The position numbers were made by a program, and so were the translations under genes. Positions 27,077-36,887 of a stretch of DNA of 64,000 nt are shown here, piece after piece; the first letter of the stretch is position 1, and each line of letters starts with the position of its first letter. The DNA comes from JBLUOA01 sp048060095 (GTDB lineage Bacteria; Pseudomonadota; Alphaproteobacteria; Rhodobacterales; Rhodobacteraceae), in NCBI RefSeq assembly GCF_048060095.1, contig NZ_JBLUOA010000002.1, positions 186,001 to 250,000 of the forward strand, given 5' to 3'. The notes beneath the pieces are model-generated. The model had not been told where the DNA came from and did no database searches. It saw only the letters and a list, made by a program, of their open reading frames with translations.

Positions 27077-29239
27077 TCAGCCTTCCAGCTTGGCGAGGTC
27101 GGCGACGGACGTGCAGATCGCGCGGATACGGTGGAGGAGGTTGAGCCGGTTGCGGCGCAGGACTTCGCTGTCGGCGTTGACCTGCACCGCCTCGAAAAAC
27201 GCATCAATCGGCGCGCGCAGGGCGGCCATGCCAGACATGGCGGCGGCGAAATCCTCCGCCTCCATCGCCTTGGCGATATTCGGCTCGGCGGTGTCGAGCG
27301 CCTTGAACAGCGCTTTTTCCTCATCCGTTTCGGCGAACTTAATGTCAGCGCCGAAGGAGTATTCGACGCCGTCCTTTTCTTCGGCCTGCGTCACGATGTT
27401 GTTCGCGCGTTTGAACCCCTGGAGGAGGTTTTCACCGTCGTCGGTTTTCAGGAACGCGGCAAGTGCTTCGGCCCGTTTGACGAGAAGCGTGAGGTCGTCG
27501 TTGCCGGGCATCGCCAGGCAGGCGTCGATCACGTCGTGGCGAATGCCTTGGTCACGCAGGTGAACCTTGAGGCGGTCGTGGAAGAAGGAGAGTAGGTCAT
27601 CGGCTTGTTCATCGATAGGCGTGGTTGGCCGTTTCCCGATCGAATGCATGTCTCCCACCTGATGCATATCACTGACGCGGTGCATGTCGATAGCAAGGAC
27701 GGCTTCGTATTCTCTTTCAAGCTGCGCAAAGAAGATGCCTGTCAAACTAGCACTGACTTTATTGGAAAGAACCAACCGAATAACCCCCAACGCCGCCCGC
27801 CGCAGCGCAAACGGGTCCTTGCTCCCCGTCGGTTTCTCGTCAATCGCCCAGAACCCGGTCAGCGTGTCGATCTTGTCGGCGAGCGCGACGGCGACGCTCA
27901 CGGGCTCGGTCGGCACGTCGTCCGAGGGGCCGAGCGGCGCGTAGTGGTCTTCGCAGGCGGCGGCGACTTCGGGCGCGAAGCCGGCGGCTTCGGCGTAGTA
28001 GCGGCCCATAAGCCCTTGAAGTTCGGGGAATTCGTAGACCATTTCCGACGACAGGTCCGCCTTCGCGACCTCTGCCGCCTGCGCGGCCGGATCGGGATCG
28101 GCACCGACGACGGGCGCGATTTCGCGGGCGAGCGCCTTGATGCGGTCGATGCGGTCCTTCTGCGACCCCAGCTTGTTGTGGAAGGTCACATCGGCAAGGC
28201 TGTCGAGCCATGGTTGCATCTTGGCATCCTTCGCCACGCGCAAGTCGTTTTCCCAGAAGAACTTGGCATCGGCCAGCCGGGCGGACAGGACTTTCTGGTT
28301 TCCGGCGAGGATCGTCGCGCCACCATCGGCGGTTTCGCGGTTCGCCACTGTCACGAATCGAACAATTTTTCCGGACTTCGGATCGCGGACCGAGAAGAAT
28401 TTTTGATGTTCCTTCATCGAGGTCTGCAAGACCTCCGGCGGCAGGTCAAGGAATTCGGCGTCGATTTCGCCCATCAGGACGACAGGCCATTCGACAAGGC
28501 CGGCGACTTCGGCGAGCAGCCCCTTGTCTTCGACCACCTCAAGCCCCTGCGCGAAGGCCATGTTGGTGGCATCGTGCCAAATCGTGTCGGCGCGCTTTGC
28601 CGCATCAAGGACGACATGCGCCTTGGCGAGTTTCGCGGAGTAGTCGTCGAACGACGTTACCTTGATCGCCCCCGGCCCCATGAAGCGATGGCCATGCGTC
28701 ACGTCACCTGCCGCCATCCCGTCGATGGAGAGCGGCACGACCTCTGCCCCGTTTTCATCGCTGAGGATGCACAGGATCGAATGAAGCGGGCGGACCCAGC
28801 GCAGGCTGCCCGCGCCCCAGCGCATTGACTTAGGCCATGGGAAGTTGCGGATGGTCGATTCCAGCAACTCGGCCACGATCTCTGCCCCGGGGCGACCGGG
28901 CTTTTCGATGGTCGCGAAATAGACCTGCCCTTTCTTTTCGTCCCGAACCTCAAGCTCATCCCGGCTGACGCCCGCGCCGCGCAGGAACCCTTCGATCGCC
29001 TTGTCGGGCGCATCGACGCGCGGGCCTTTGCGTTCTTCGCGGGTTGTCGGGCTTTCGGCGAGCATCCCCTCGACCGACAGCGCAAGACGACGGGGCGTCG
29101 AGAACGCGCCAGCAGAAGCATAGGTCAGCCCAGCCTCAACCAAACCATTGGTCACCAGCTTTTTCAGATCGTCCGCCGCACGCGTCTGCATACGCGCGGG
29201 GATTTCTTCAGAAAAGAGTTCAATCAGCAGATCGGGCAT
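27077..29239 (-). CDS. glyS: Glycyl-tRNA synthetase beta subunit
   Basis: A 720-residue subunit of the tetrameric bacterial glycyl-tRNA synthetase, responsible for tRNA recognition. The N-terminus 'DLLIELFSEEIPARMQ' is the family hallmark, with 'GPR.....KAIEGFLRGAGVS' following and a C-terminal anticodon-binding domain ('FFEAVQVNADSEVLRRNRLNLLHRI'). It is somewhat longer than usual (about 690). One cause is a short insert near residue 515 with three hexapeptide repeats (DMHxVG-type). It starts 1 base after the DUF6446-like stop region, so the three genes are an operon. Confidence 0.96.
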   Translation of the reverse strand: MPDLLIELFSEEIPARMQTRAADDLKKLVTNGLVEAGLTYASAGAFSTPRRLALSVEGMLAESPTTREERKGPRVDAPDKAIEGFLRGAGVSRDELEVRDEKKGQVYFATIEKPGRPGAEIVAELLESTIRNFPWPKSMRWGAGSLRWVRPLHSILCILSDENGAEVVPLSIDGMAAGDVTHGHRFMGPGAIKVTSFDDYSAKLAKAHVVLDAAKRADTIWHDATNMAFAQGLEVVEDKGLLAEVAGLVEWPVVLMGEIDAEFLDLPPEVLQTSMKEHQKFFSVRDPKSGKIVRFVTVANRETADGGATILAGNQKVLSARLADAKFFWENDLRVAKDAKMQPWLDSLADVTFHNKLGSQKDRIDRIKALAREIAPVVGADPDPAAQAAEVAKADLSSEMVYEFPELQGLMGRYYAEAAGFAPEVAAACEDHYAPLGPSDDVPTEPVSVAVALADKIDTLTGFWAIDEKPTGSKDPFALRRAALGVIRLVLSNKVSASLTGIFFAQLEREYEAVLAIDMHRVSDMHQVGDMHSIGKRPTTPIDEQADDLLSFFHDRLKVHLRDQGIRHDVIDACLAMPGNDDLTLLVKRAEALAAFLKTDDGENLLQGFKRANNIVTQAEEKDGVEYSFGADIKFAETDEEKALFKALDTAEPNIAKAMEAEDFAAAMSGMAALRAPIDAFFEAVQVNADSEVLRRNRLNLLHRIRAICTSVADLAKLEG

Positions 29240-29240
29240 A

Positions 29241-29765
29241 TCAGTTGCTTTCCGGTGCGGGCGGGCAGCCCTCTGGTGCGGGTTGTCCGTCGAAAACTTC
29301 GGCGCAGTCGTTCAGTTGGTGCCAGACAAAACCGCGCCCGTCATCCATGACTGCGACCACCCGGTCAAACCCGTATGCGATGTTTTCGGTGCCCATGAAG
29401 GCCAACGCGCGGCCTTCTTCCAATGCGGCGCCGATGGCTTGCGAGTCGAAACACTCAAACCAGCCGGGTGCGTTCAGCGGCACGGCGTCTTCGTATGCGA
29501 AATAGGTTTCCGTCAACATCGCCTGGCTGTGGGGCGTCGTGAAACACGCGCGGTAGCGAAGCGGCGAGCTGTCGGAGTCGATCCCCTGAAAATCATCCGT
29601 GACAATCGGATCGGGCGTGCCCGTGGTGAAAGAGGTCAGTAGCACGGCGGCGTTGGCGTCAACCTCCACCTCATCATAGAAGGCGTAGACTTGGGTGTAG
29701 TAGAGCGCTGCTCCGGCAATCAGGGCGAACACGACAATACTCCCGGCTAGGAATTTTCCCATCAT
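29241..29765 (-). CDS. Small membrane-anchored protein between glyQ and glyS (DUF6446-like)
   Basis: A 174-residue protein with one N-terminal helix ('[18 protein letters not shown]') and a periplasmic domain containing four cysteines (in 'RACFTT', 'FECFDS', 'NDCAEVF', 'EGCPPAP'), probably disulphide-bonded. It appears to be the Rhodobacterales-specific family (DUF6446) conserved between glyQ and glyS; the name is from memory of synteny. The start ATG 29765 overlaps the glyQ stop; ATG 29762 is equally possible. Why a periplasmic protein sits inside a synthetase operon is unknown. Confidence 0.75.
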   Translation of the reverse strand: MMGKFLAGSIVVFALIAGAALYYTQVYAFYDEVEVDANAAVLLTSFTTGTPDPIVTDDFQGIDSDSSPLRYRACFTTPHSQAMLTETYFAYEDAVPLNAPGWFECFDSQAIGAALEEGRALAFMGTENIAYGFDRVVAVMDDGRGFVWHQLNDCAEVFDGQPAPEGCPPAPESN

Positions 29766-30691
29766 GCGGAATGTCCGCCTGCTTCGGTTTGCACGAAGGC
29801 ATCGGCACATTTCTTGGCAAGCGTGCGCACGCGGCCGATATAGGCCTGCCGTTCGGTCACGGAAATGACGCCGCGTGCATCGAGCAAGTTAAAGACATGG
29901 CTGGCCTTGATGCACTGATCATAAGCCGGATGCGCCATGATGATGCGCTTGCCGGTCTTTGGGTCCTCGTGGGGTTCGGCAAGAATGCGGTCACACTCCG
30001 CCTCAGCATCCTTGAAGTGTTGCAGCAGCGTCTCGGTGTCGGCCACATCGAAATTCCAGCGGGAATATTCCTGCTCGGTCTGGCGGAACACATCACCATA
30101 GCTAAGCGCGATTGGTGCGTCCGGGTCGTTGAACGGCATGTCCATGACGTGATCGACGCCAAGGATGTAGATCGCCAAACGCTCCAAGCCGTAGGTCAAT
30201 TCCCCCGAAACGGGATGGCAATCATGGCCGCCAACCTGTTGAAAATAGGTGAATTGGCTGACTTCCATGCCATCGCACCAAACTTCCCAGCCCAAGCCCC
30301 ACGCGCCGAGTGTTGGGGATTCCCAGTCATCCTCGACAAAGCGGATGTCGTGCATCTCCATGTCGATGCCGATGGCTTCGAGACTGCCAAGGTAAAGCGC
30401 CTGAAGATCGGGCGGCGACGGTTTGATCAGCACTTGATACTGATAATAGTGCTGCAAGCGGTTCGGGTTTTCACCGTAGCGGCCATCGGTCGGGCGGCGG
30501 GATGGCTGAACATAGGCCGCCGCCCACGGCTGGCTGCCGAGCGAACGCAGCGTCGTCGCCGGGTGGAAGGTGCCCGCCCCAACTTCCATGTCATAGGGCT
30601 GCATGATCGCGCAGCCCTTTTCGGCCCAATAGGCCTGAAGCCTCAGAATGATCTCCTGAAAGCTGCGTGGTTTGCCGGATTTCGTTGCCAT
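29762..30691 (-). CDS. glyQ: Glycyl-tRNA synthetase alpha subunit
   Basis: A 309-residue catalytic subunit that activates glycine. Class II synthetase features are seen in '[37 protein letters not shown]' shortened here to its core '[14 protein letters not shown]', plus '[25 protein letters not shown]' represented by '[18 protein letters not shown]' and '[20 protein letters not shown]' by '[18 protein letters not shown]'. Length matches the family. It leads the operon glyQ, DUF6446-like, glyS. Confidence 0.97.
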   Translation of the reverse strand: MATKSGKPRSFQEIILRLQAYWAEKGCAIMQPYDMEVGAGTFHPATTLRSLGSQPWAAAYVQPSRRPTDGRYGENPNRLQHYYQYQVLIKPSPPDLQALYLGSLEAIGIDMEMHDIRFVEDDWESPTLGAWGLGWEVWCDGMEVSQFTYFQQVGGHDCHPVSGELTYGLERLAIYILGVDHVMDMPFNDPDAPIALSYGDVFRQTEQEYSRWNFDVADTETLLQHFKDAEAECDRILAEPHEDPKTGKRIIMAHPAYDQCIKASHVFNLLDARGVISVTERQAYIGRVRTLAKKCADAFVQTEAGGHSA

Positions 30692-30839
30692 TGCCTGCCT
30701 TTCCGAAAAGCGTGTTCTGAATAGGCAACGCGAGCAGGAGGGTCAATCGGCACTCACGGATTATTCGAGTGCAAAATCTGCCGCCTCTGCTAGTTTGCGC
30801 CCGGAATCGCACACTAAATGCTGCGGACGCGAGAGGGTT

Positions 30840-32582
30840 ATGAAAAAACTAGTCTTTCTGTTTGTTCTGGTGGCGTCCGTCACTATCGGCAAAACCGTCA
30901 CCGCTCAGGAAACGGCCTGGGTTCAAATTGAATCGCAACCGAGCTTGCAGGCTGGCGAAACCCGCGCGCGGGCCTATTCCGGCGCGTTCGATAACGTCGC
31001 CGGGTTTGCGATTGGTGGCAGTTGGTATGCCATCGCGCTTGGCCCCTACACGCGCGAAGACGCAACGCGCAGACTGCGCCAGCTTCGGCGCGAAAACCTG
31101 ATCCCTTCGGACAGCTTTGTTGCGTTTTCGCGATCCTTCCGCCAACAGTTCTGGCCGGTCGGGGCGAACGTGCTGGCCAACCCGCCAATCCTGCCCGAGC
31201 GCGGCGATGATGACGCGGTTGCGGAAATTCCGACAACACCGGAAGAAGTTATCATACCCGACGAAACGCCCCGCCAAGCCCGGCGGAGCGAGGCGCTGCT
31301 GTCCCGCGAAGAACGCGAGCTGCTGCAAACCGCGCTGAAATCCGAAGGGTTCTATGACGCCGCCATTGACGGCGCGTTTGGTCGCGGCACCCGCGCCGCT
31401 ATGGCCGCCTATCAGGAAGCGATGGGGTATGAAGCATCGGGCGTCCTGACGACCCAGCAACGGCTGGAGCTGATCGAGGCTTACAATTCCATCCTCGACG
31501 GCCTCGATCTAGAGATCGTGCGCAACGAGGAAGCCGGGATCGAAGTGAAAATCCCAACCGCCATGGTGGAGTTTTCGCGGTTCGAACCGCCCTTCGTCCA
31601 CTACGATTCCACGACGGACGAGGGTATTCGCGTGCTGCTGATTTCGCAGGAAGGCACGCAGGCGACGCTGTTCGGGCTTTACGACATCATGCAAACCCTC
31701 GAAATCGTGCCGCTTGAAGGCGAGCGCGAGCGCAAAAGCGCGAGCTTCACGCTGACCGGCCAGAATGATGAGATCAGCAGCTACACCTACGCCGCGCTGG
31801 TTGAAGGGCAGATCAAAGGCTTTACCCTTGTCTGGCCCGCGGGCGACGAACGCCGGATGCGGCGCGTTGTGCGTGAAATGCAGGCAAGCTTTGCGCCCTT
31901 CGGTGAGGCGCTTGACGAAATGCTTGGCGCACCGGATGAAGATCAGCGGATCGACCTGCTCGCCGGACTTGAAATTCGCCGCCCGGACGTGTCCCGAACA
32001 GGCTTCTATATCGACGCGCAGGGCACCGTTTTGACGACGTCAGAGGTCGTCAGCCAATGTCGGGAAATCACGCTGAACGAAGACCAGGAGGCCGAAGTCG
32101 CCTTTGTCGACGAGGCGCTCGGGATCGCTGTGCTGCGCCCGACGTCTTCCCTGTCGCCCATTGCCTACGCGTCGTTCCGCAACACCGTCGCGCGCATCAA
32201 ATCAGACGTCGCAGTCGCGGGTTTCCCCTATGGTGGCGTGCTGAACGCACCCACGCTGACCTTCGGGCAGCTTGAGGATATTCGTGGTTTGGATGGCGAA
32301 GAAAACCTGAACCGCCTCGCCCTTGCCCCGCGCGAAGGGGATGCGGGCGGCCCGGTGTTCGACTCCGCCGGGGCTGTCATCGGAATGCTGTTGCCAAAAC
32401 CCACGGGCGGACAGCAATTGCCGGACGAGGTCAGCTTTTCTGCCAAGGCGCAATCCGTGAAGGACGCGCTGGAAGCGAACGGCGTGACCGTATCGGACGC
32501 CGAAGCCAACGAGCAGATGGCACCGGAAGCACTGACGCGACTGGCAGCGGACATGACCGTTCTGGTGAGCTGCTGGAACTAA
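30840..32582 (+). CDS. Secreted SPOR-like/PG-binding protein with inactive trypsin-like domain
   Basis: A 580-residue exported protein: signal peptide (1-22), a SPOR-like region (28-100, 'WVQIES...YAIALGPYTREDATRRLRQL'), a PG_binding_1 domain (155-212, 'ALKSEGFYDAAIDGAFGRGTRAAM'), an unassigned domain (225-365), and a trypsin/DegP-like fold (388-545). In that fold 'GTVLTTSEVV' has Glu402 where proteases have the catalytic His, 'EALGIAVL' has Gly428 for Asp, and 'EGDAGGPVF' has Ala502 for Ser. All three triad residues are lost, so it is a pseudoprotease. It probably binds cell wall and a peptide or partner. ATG 30840 gives a clean signal peptide. Confidence 0.82.
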   Translation: MKKLVFLFVLVASVTIGKTVTAQETAWVQIESQPSLQAGETRARAYSGAFDNVAGFAIGGSWYAIALGPYTREDATRRLRQLRRENLIPSDSFVAFSRSFRQQFWPVGANVLANPPILPERGDDDAVAEIPTTPEEVIIPDETPRQARRSEALLSREERELLQTALKSEGFYDAAIDGAFGRGTRAAMAAYQEAMGYEASGVLTTQQRLELIEAYNSILDGLDLEIVRNEEAGIEVKIPTAMVEFSRFEPPFVHYDSTTDEGIRVLLISQEGTQATLFGLYDIMQTLEIVPLEGERERKSASFTLTGQNDEISSYTYAALVEGQIKGFTLVWPAGDERRMRRVVREMQASFAPFGEALDEMLGAPDEDQRIDLLAGLEIRRPDVSRTGFYIDAQGTVLTTSEVVSQCREITLNEDQEAEVAFVDEALGIAVLRPTSSLSPIAYASFRNTVARIKSDVAVAGFPYGGVLNAPTLTFGQLEDIRGLDGEENLNRLALAPREGDAGGPVFDSAGAVIGMLLPKPTGGQQLPDEVSFSAKAQSVKDALEANGVTVSDAEANEQMAPEALTRLAADMTVLVSCWN

Positions 32583-32591
32583 GCGATTGGC

Positions 32592-32621
32592 CCCGGACAT
32601 CGGCGCGCGCAGATGTCCGGG
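32592..32621. terminator. Bidirectional hairpin between convergent genes
   Basis: Perfect 10-bp stem CCCGGACATC / GATGTCCGGG with a 10-base loop, lying between the 3' ends of the pseudoprotease gene and the ThDP decarboxylase gene. No U-tract on either side. Confidence 0.5.
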
Positions 32622-32625
32622 CGTG

Positions 32626-34203
32626 CTAGCCCAAAATATCAGGTGTGACGTGAATAAGGGTCGGGCCATCGGCCGCGAACGCGGCCTGCACCGCATCCTG
32701 TAGCTCTGCCAGTGATCCGGGCGCTGCGGCTTTGGCCCCAAACGCTTCCGCCAGTTTGCAGAAATCCGGGTTGCGCGCGAAGACCGCATTCGGCGCGATC
32801 TGGCTTTGGACCATGCAATCCTCAATCTCTTTCAGCTTGGCGTTGTCCCAAAGAACGATCGGAATGTTGAGACCAAGCTCCACCGCGACGCCAAGTTCCT
32901 GCATGGTGTAGTGGAACCCGTAATCGCCCATGATCGCGGCAACCGGCTTGTCACCCACACCGATCTTGCCGCCAATCGCAGCCGGAAGCGCATAGCCGAG
33001 TGTGCCGAACCCATAGGGATGATGCCAATGGCCGGGATATTTCATCGGCCAGATTTCCTTCGCCACATAGGCAATCTGCGTCATGTCGGAATAGATCATC
33101 GTGTCGTCCGGCAGGGCATCACGTAGGGCGTCGCAGATAGGGATGATACCGGGATAGGCCGCGTCCGCCTCTGCCCGCCATTTGGCACGGGCGGCGGCGA
33201 CTTCGTCGCTGGTCCAATCGGTCGCCGCGCCATCGTCGGAAAGCTCTATCACCAGATCCACGAAATCAGCGGCATCAGCGTGAACGCGCACCTCGGCGCG
33301 CTGCTGATCGAAAAGGCATTCCGGGTCGATATCGACGCGGATCATTGGGCAGGAATGGCCAAGGTGATTGCGCTGGATATCGACCGCTGCAAGCTCCGTC
33401 CCAATCGCGATGACCAGATCGGCGGATGCGACAACGTCTGCACTGCTCGCGTAGGACAGCGTCGCCCCGAAATCGAGCGGGTAGTCGTCCCCGACAATCC
33501 CGCGGGCGGCGTAGGTTGAAAAGCAGGCGGCTCCGATTTTCTCAACCATCATCCGGGCGTTTTCGGTCTTTGCCCCCGCCCCGAAAATCACGAGCGGGCG
33601 TTTGGCTTGGCGCAGGTAGGGCAGCACGATCCCCTCAATCGCATCGGCGTGGTGCAGTCGCCCATCGCCTTCTCCGCCGCTTGGAAAATCAGGGGCATCC
33701 GTTCCCAGCAATTCAATCGGTACCTGAATATGCTTCGGCCGTGGGCGCGCGACGTCGAACTCCAACAGCGCCCGGTCGATCAATTGGTAGGCGGCCTTTG
33801 CCGTCCGCGCCTCCTCGGACCAGTCGCAGACCGTTTCGGCGGCGGCGCGTTGATCTTTCATCTGGTGCAACTGCCCGCGCGTCGCGGCGGTTTCGTCCAG
33901 ACAACTTGAGATCACCAGCATCGGAACGGAGTCTGAATACGCCTGCCCCATCGGCGTCATGATGTTGCAGACCCCCGGCCCGGTGATCACATAAGCCACG
34001 CCAGGCCGCCCGGCCGCACGGGCATAGCCGTCGGCCATAAACCCCGCGCCCTGTTCGTGGCGGGCGAGCACATGGGTGATCCCCGCTTCCTCAATCCCGC
34101 GATACATTTCGACGTTGTGAACGCCGGGGATGCCAAAGATCGTATCGACCCCGCGATCCTTCAGCATATGCGAAATTTGTGCGCCAAGCGGTCGTTTAGT
34201 CAT
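32626..34203 (-). CDS. ThDP-dependent decarboxylase, 5-guanidino-2-oxopentanoate type
   Basis: A 525-residue thiamine-diphosphate enzyme of the acetolactate-synthase-like family, closest by pattern to AruI-type 5-guanidino-2-oxopentanoate decarboxylases of arginine catabolism. The catalytic Glu is in 'LARHEQGAGFMADGYARA'. The ThDP-Mg motif is 'GDYGFHYTMQELGVAVELG' ending in 'LWDN'. ATG 34203 shares one base with the trkH stop (TGATG), so it is cotranslated with trkH, an unrelated function. No arginine transaminase gene is nearby; substrate is uncertain. Confidence 0.8.
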   Translation of the reverse strand: MTKRPLGAQISHMLKDRGVDTIFGIPGVHNVEMYRGIEEAGITHVLARHEQGAGFMADGYARAAGRPGVAYVITGPGVCNIMTPMGQAYSDSVPMLVISSCLDETAATRGQLHQMKDQRAAAETVCDWSEEARTAKAAYQLIDRALLEFDVARPRPKHIQVPIELLGTDAPDFPSGGEGDGRLHHADAIEGIVLPYLRQAKRPLVIFGAGAKTENARMMVEKIGAACFSTYAARGIVGDDYPLDFGATLSYASSADVVASADLVIAIGTELAAVDIQRNHLGHSCPMIRVDIDPECLFDQQRAEVRVHADAADFVDLVIELSDDGAATDWTSDEVAAARAKWRAEADAAYPGIIPICDALRDALPDDTMIYSDMTQIAYVAKEIWPMKYPGHWHHPYGFGTLGYALPAAIGGKIGVGDKPVAAIMGDYGFHYTMQELGVAVELGLNIPIVLWDNAKLKEIEDCMVQSQIAPNAVFARNPDFCKLAEAFGAKAAAPGSLAELQDAVQAAFAADGPTLIHVTPDILG

Positions 34204-35651
34204 CAGTTTTTCCAAAATCGGATGGTGAATAGAACGTAGACGGCCATCAGCTCCAGCCGTCCGATCAGCATGGCGGCGATTAAGATCCACTTCGCCGCGT
34301 CGTTCAGGCCCGCGAAGTTGCCCGCCGGGCCGATCTTTGATCCAAGCCCCGGCCCGATATTCGCCAGCGCCGCAGCAGCGCCGGAGACCGACGTAATGAA
34401 ATTCTGCCCGGTGAGGCCAAGCAGCACCGAAATCACGCCGAGCGTCACGACGAAGAAAACAAAGAACGACATGACAGAGCTCAGCACATCCTCCCCCACC
34501 GCGCGGCCCTGATAGCGCGGGGTGAAGATGCCGTTGGGCGAATGCGTTTTCTGAATCTGCGCTTTTACGGATGCAAAGAACAACTGATAGCGGAATATCT
34601 TGATCGAACATGACGTAGACCCAGCGCAGCCGCCGATCAAACCGATGAAAAAGAACATCGCAACCGCGAACGATCCCCACAACATGTAATTCTGGCTGGC
34701 GTAGCCCGTCCCGGTCAGGATGGACGTGACGTTAAAAATCACCTTGCGAAAGCTCTCCTCCCCGATGGCGTCCTGCCGCATCCACAGCCAAAGGGTCAGC
34801 ACGATTGTGATGACAAATGCCGTGCCGAAAAAACCGCGTATCTGGCTGTCTCTCAGCAAAGGCTTCGCGCTGCCGCCGACAAGTTGAACAAAGCGCACAA
34901 AGGGAAGTGCAGCCAGCATCATGAAGATGACCGCGACGTATTCCACACCCGGCGGGAATCCGGCGAAGGACGTGTCGTAATTCGCGAACCCGCCCGTCGC
35001 AACGGTGGTCATCGCGTGAACGATGGCGTCAAAGCTATTCATCCCAAACAAGAAATACGCAAGCGCGCAGGATGCCGTCAGCGCGATGTAGATGACCGAA
35101 ATGCGGGACGAAATCTCTGTCGCGCGGGGGAGGATTTTGCCGAAGGTGTCAAAACTCTCCGACTTAAAAATCTGCATCCCGCCGACCCTAAGCTCGGGCA
35201 GGAACACCATGGCGACAACAATGATGCCAATGCCGCCAAACCACTGCATCAACCCACGCCAAAGCAGAAGGCCGCGCGGCAGCTCCTCCAGATCGGAAAA
35301 CACGGTGGAGCCGGTGGTCGTTAGACCTGACATCGCCTCAAACACCGCATCGACAAGGCGAGCATCCGTCTCGCCAAGCAGGAACGGCACCGCCCCGAAC
35401 AGGGGCAAAGCCAACCAGACGCCGGTGGTCAGCAAAAAGGTCTGCTGAATCGTCAGCCCTTGGCGCACACCGTTCATGCAAGCAATCGCAATCAATCCGC
35501 CAAGCAGGGTCGTGACAATCGCGCTTTCAAGAAACACATGCCAATGCGGATCACCGTCGAAAAAATCGACCAGCAACGGCGCAAGCATGGTTAGGCCCAG
35601 AAAGGCGACAAGAAGGCCGATTACATACCCGACTGGGCGCAGGTCAAACAT
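34203..35651 (-). CDS. trkH: TrkH/KtrB family potassium transporter
   Basis: A 482-residue potassium channel-like subunit of the Trk/Ktr system with eight or more helices and four pore loops. Selectivity-filter glycines are seen in 'SGLTTTGSTVF', 'TTVATGGFANYD', 'SILTGTGYASQN' and 'LANIGPGLG'. The TrkA regulatory subunit is not nearby; it is usually encoded elsewhere in this group. Start at ATG 35651. Confidence 0.93.
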   Translation of the reverse strand: MFDLRPVGYVIGLLVAFLGLTMLAPLLVDFFDGDPHWHVFLESAIVTTLLGGLIAIACMNGVRQGLTIQQTFLLTTGVWLALPLFGAVPFLLGETDARLVDAVFEAMSGLTTTGSTVFSDLEELPRGLLLWRGLMQWFGGIGIIVVAMVFLPELRVGGMQIFKSESFDTFGKILPRATEISSRISVIYIALTASCALAYFLFGMNSFDAIVHAMTTVATGGFANYDTSFAGFPPGVEYVAVIFMMLAALPFVRFVQLVGGSAKPLLRDSQIRGFFGTAFVITIVLTLWLWMRQDAIGEESFRKVIFNVTSILTGTGYASQNYMLWGSFAVAMFFFIGLIGGCAGSTSCSIKIFRYQLFFASVKAQIQKTHSPNGIFTPRYQGRAVGEDVLSSVMSFFVFFVVTLGVISVLLGLTGQNFITSVSGAAAALANIGPGLGSKIGPAGNFAGLNDAAKWILIAAMLIGRLELMAVYVLFTIRFWKN

Positions 35652-35695
35652 GGTGCCAAGGCTTGGCTTTGGCAGCCCAAGGTGTCAAGCGCGGA

Positions 35696-36799
35696 TCAAC
35701 CGACGTGGAAGAGTGTGTTAAACAGCTTGGGGTCGAGGCTTTCGGTCAGGAACGTCTCACCCTCCGTCAAAACCGTGACGGCGTCGTGGCTGTGCAGGCT
35801 TTCCTGATGGCTCGCGATCACGCGGAAGTCGCCGACCCGCGGATCATCCTGCAACTGTTCGCAAAACAGCCGCGCGGCATCCTCAACAAAAACGGGGTTT
35901 GCGGCGTTGAGTTCTGCAAACGCCTGTTCGTCTTCGCGTTTGACCATGACTTGCGTTTCGGTCGGCATGGCGCGGCGGCAGAGATCAATGAGGTCTTCGA
36001 ACCACAGGCAGGCTTCTTCATCCCGCACGACCACGGAAATACGCGCGACGGAGCGTTGGGAATGCGGCGTCGCAAGCTGCCCGCGCGTTTGGCGGGCATG
36101 TTCGGAAAGTTCAAGGGAACAGGGGCAGGTGGACGAGTAAACATAGTCCAGATGTATGATTTTCTTGATCTCGCCGCGCGTTTCGACCAGCTCAAGCGCG
36201 ATGTCGTAGTATTGATATCCCTCAAGTTTCGAGCGGAGCGAACGAACCTTCATCGGGAACGAAAACCGCATCTGAATCCGCGCGTCAAAGCTGTCGAGGT
36301 CGGCTTTGTAATCCATCAGCGCGGCTTCGATCACTTCAAAACTGAATGTCTTTTCGGCGTGACCATAGAAGGTGCGCATAATGCGGGACATGTTGATGCC
36401 CTTCTTCTCGGCCTCAAGGCTGACGGTGCCGGTGACCGATGCCTCAAGCGTCAGGTCGCCGTTGTCACGCCGGTGAAACCGCACAGGCAGCCGAAAATTG
36501 GAAATCCCGACATGCTGGATATGCCGTTTCGCGCCACGGATCAGGCTTTCCGGCCCGTTTTGCAGGTCAGGGAGCGAGGCTTTGTAAGCCTCATCCACCG
36601 TGAATTCTTCGGGATAAGCGCGGACGAGCGCGGGGTAATTCAACAACTCATTCCCCGGCAATAGCCGGGCAATCGCGGGGTGAAGTTCCGCCACCTCGGT
36701 TGGTGTTGCCGTCTTTGCCCATGTTTTCAGGGTCGAGAGCGCCTCCTCAGCGGCATCCCGATCCGGTGTTGTTCGTCCTGTCGGCTTTTGGATATTCAT
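35696..36799 (-). CDS. folE2: GTP cyclohydrolase FolE2 (type IB)
   Basis: A 367-residue metal-flexible GTP cyclohydrolase giving dihydroneopterin triphosphate, the first step of folate synthesis and the supplier of the FolB/FolP route encoded at 21-23 kb. The 'YVYSSTCPCSLELSEHAR' segment carries Cys225 and Cys227 with the following His, and 'NPVFVEDAARLF' carries the active-site Glu. ATG 36799 follows a GGGGGC-AGG stretch and gives the standard N-terminus. In many bacteria this isoform replaces FolE or is used when zinc is scarce; no Zur-like site is obvious here. Confidence 0.95.
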   Translation of the reverse strand: MNIQKPTGRTTPDRDAAEEALSTLKTWAKTATPTEVAELHPAIARLLPGNELLNYPALVRAYPEEFTVDEAYKASLPDLQNGPESLIRGAKRHIQHVGISNFRLPVRFHRRDNGDLTLEASVTGTVSLEAEKKGINMSRIMRTFYGHAEKTFSFEVIEAALMDYKADLDSFDARIQMRFSFPMKVRSLRSKLEGYQYYDIALELVETRGEIKKIIHLDYVYSSTCPCSLELSEHARQTRGQLATPHSQRSVARISVVVRDEEACLWFEDLIDLCRRAMPTETQVMVKREDEQAFAELNAANPVFVEDAARLFCEQLQDDPRVGDFRVIASHQESLHSHDAVTVLTEGETFLTESLDPKLFNTLFHVG

Positions 36800-36887
36800 C
36801 CTGAGCCCCCTTTCGCGCAGCACCTATAGTTTAGGCCTGATCGCCCGATTGTCCAAGGCTTGCGCGAAATTCGACCGTGTGCAGGCA

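Noticed and set aside
27605..28828. 407-codon open frame on the plus strand opposite glyS
   Set aside because: Antisense to a secure glyS; composition follows the GC-rich third positions of the real gene and no family motif is visible.
34204..34680. Extended N-terminus of the ThDP decarboxylase across trkH
   Set aside because: It lies inside trkH on the same strand in another frame; ATG 34203 gives the normal family start.
35663..36664. 333-codon plus-strand frame opposite folE2
   Set aside because: Antisense shadow of a gene with clear active-site motifs.
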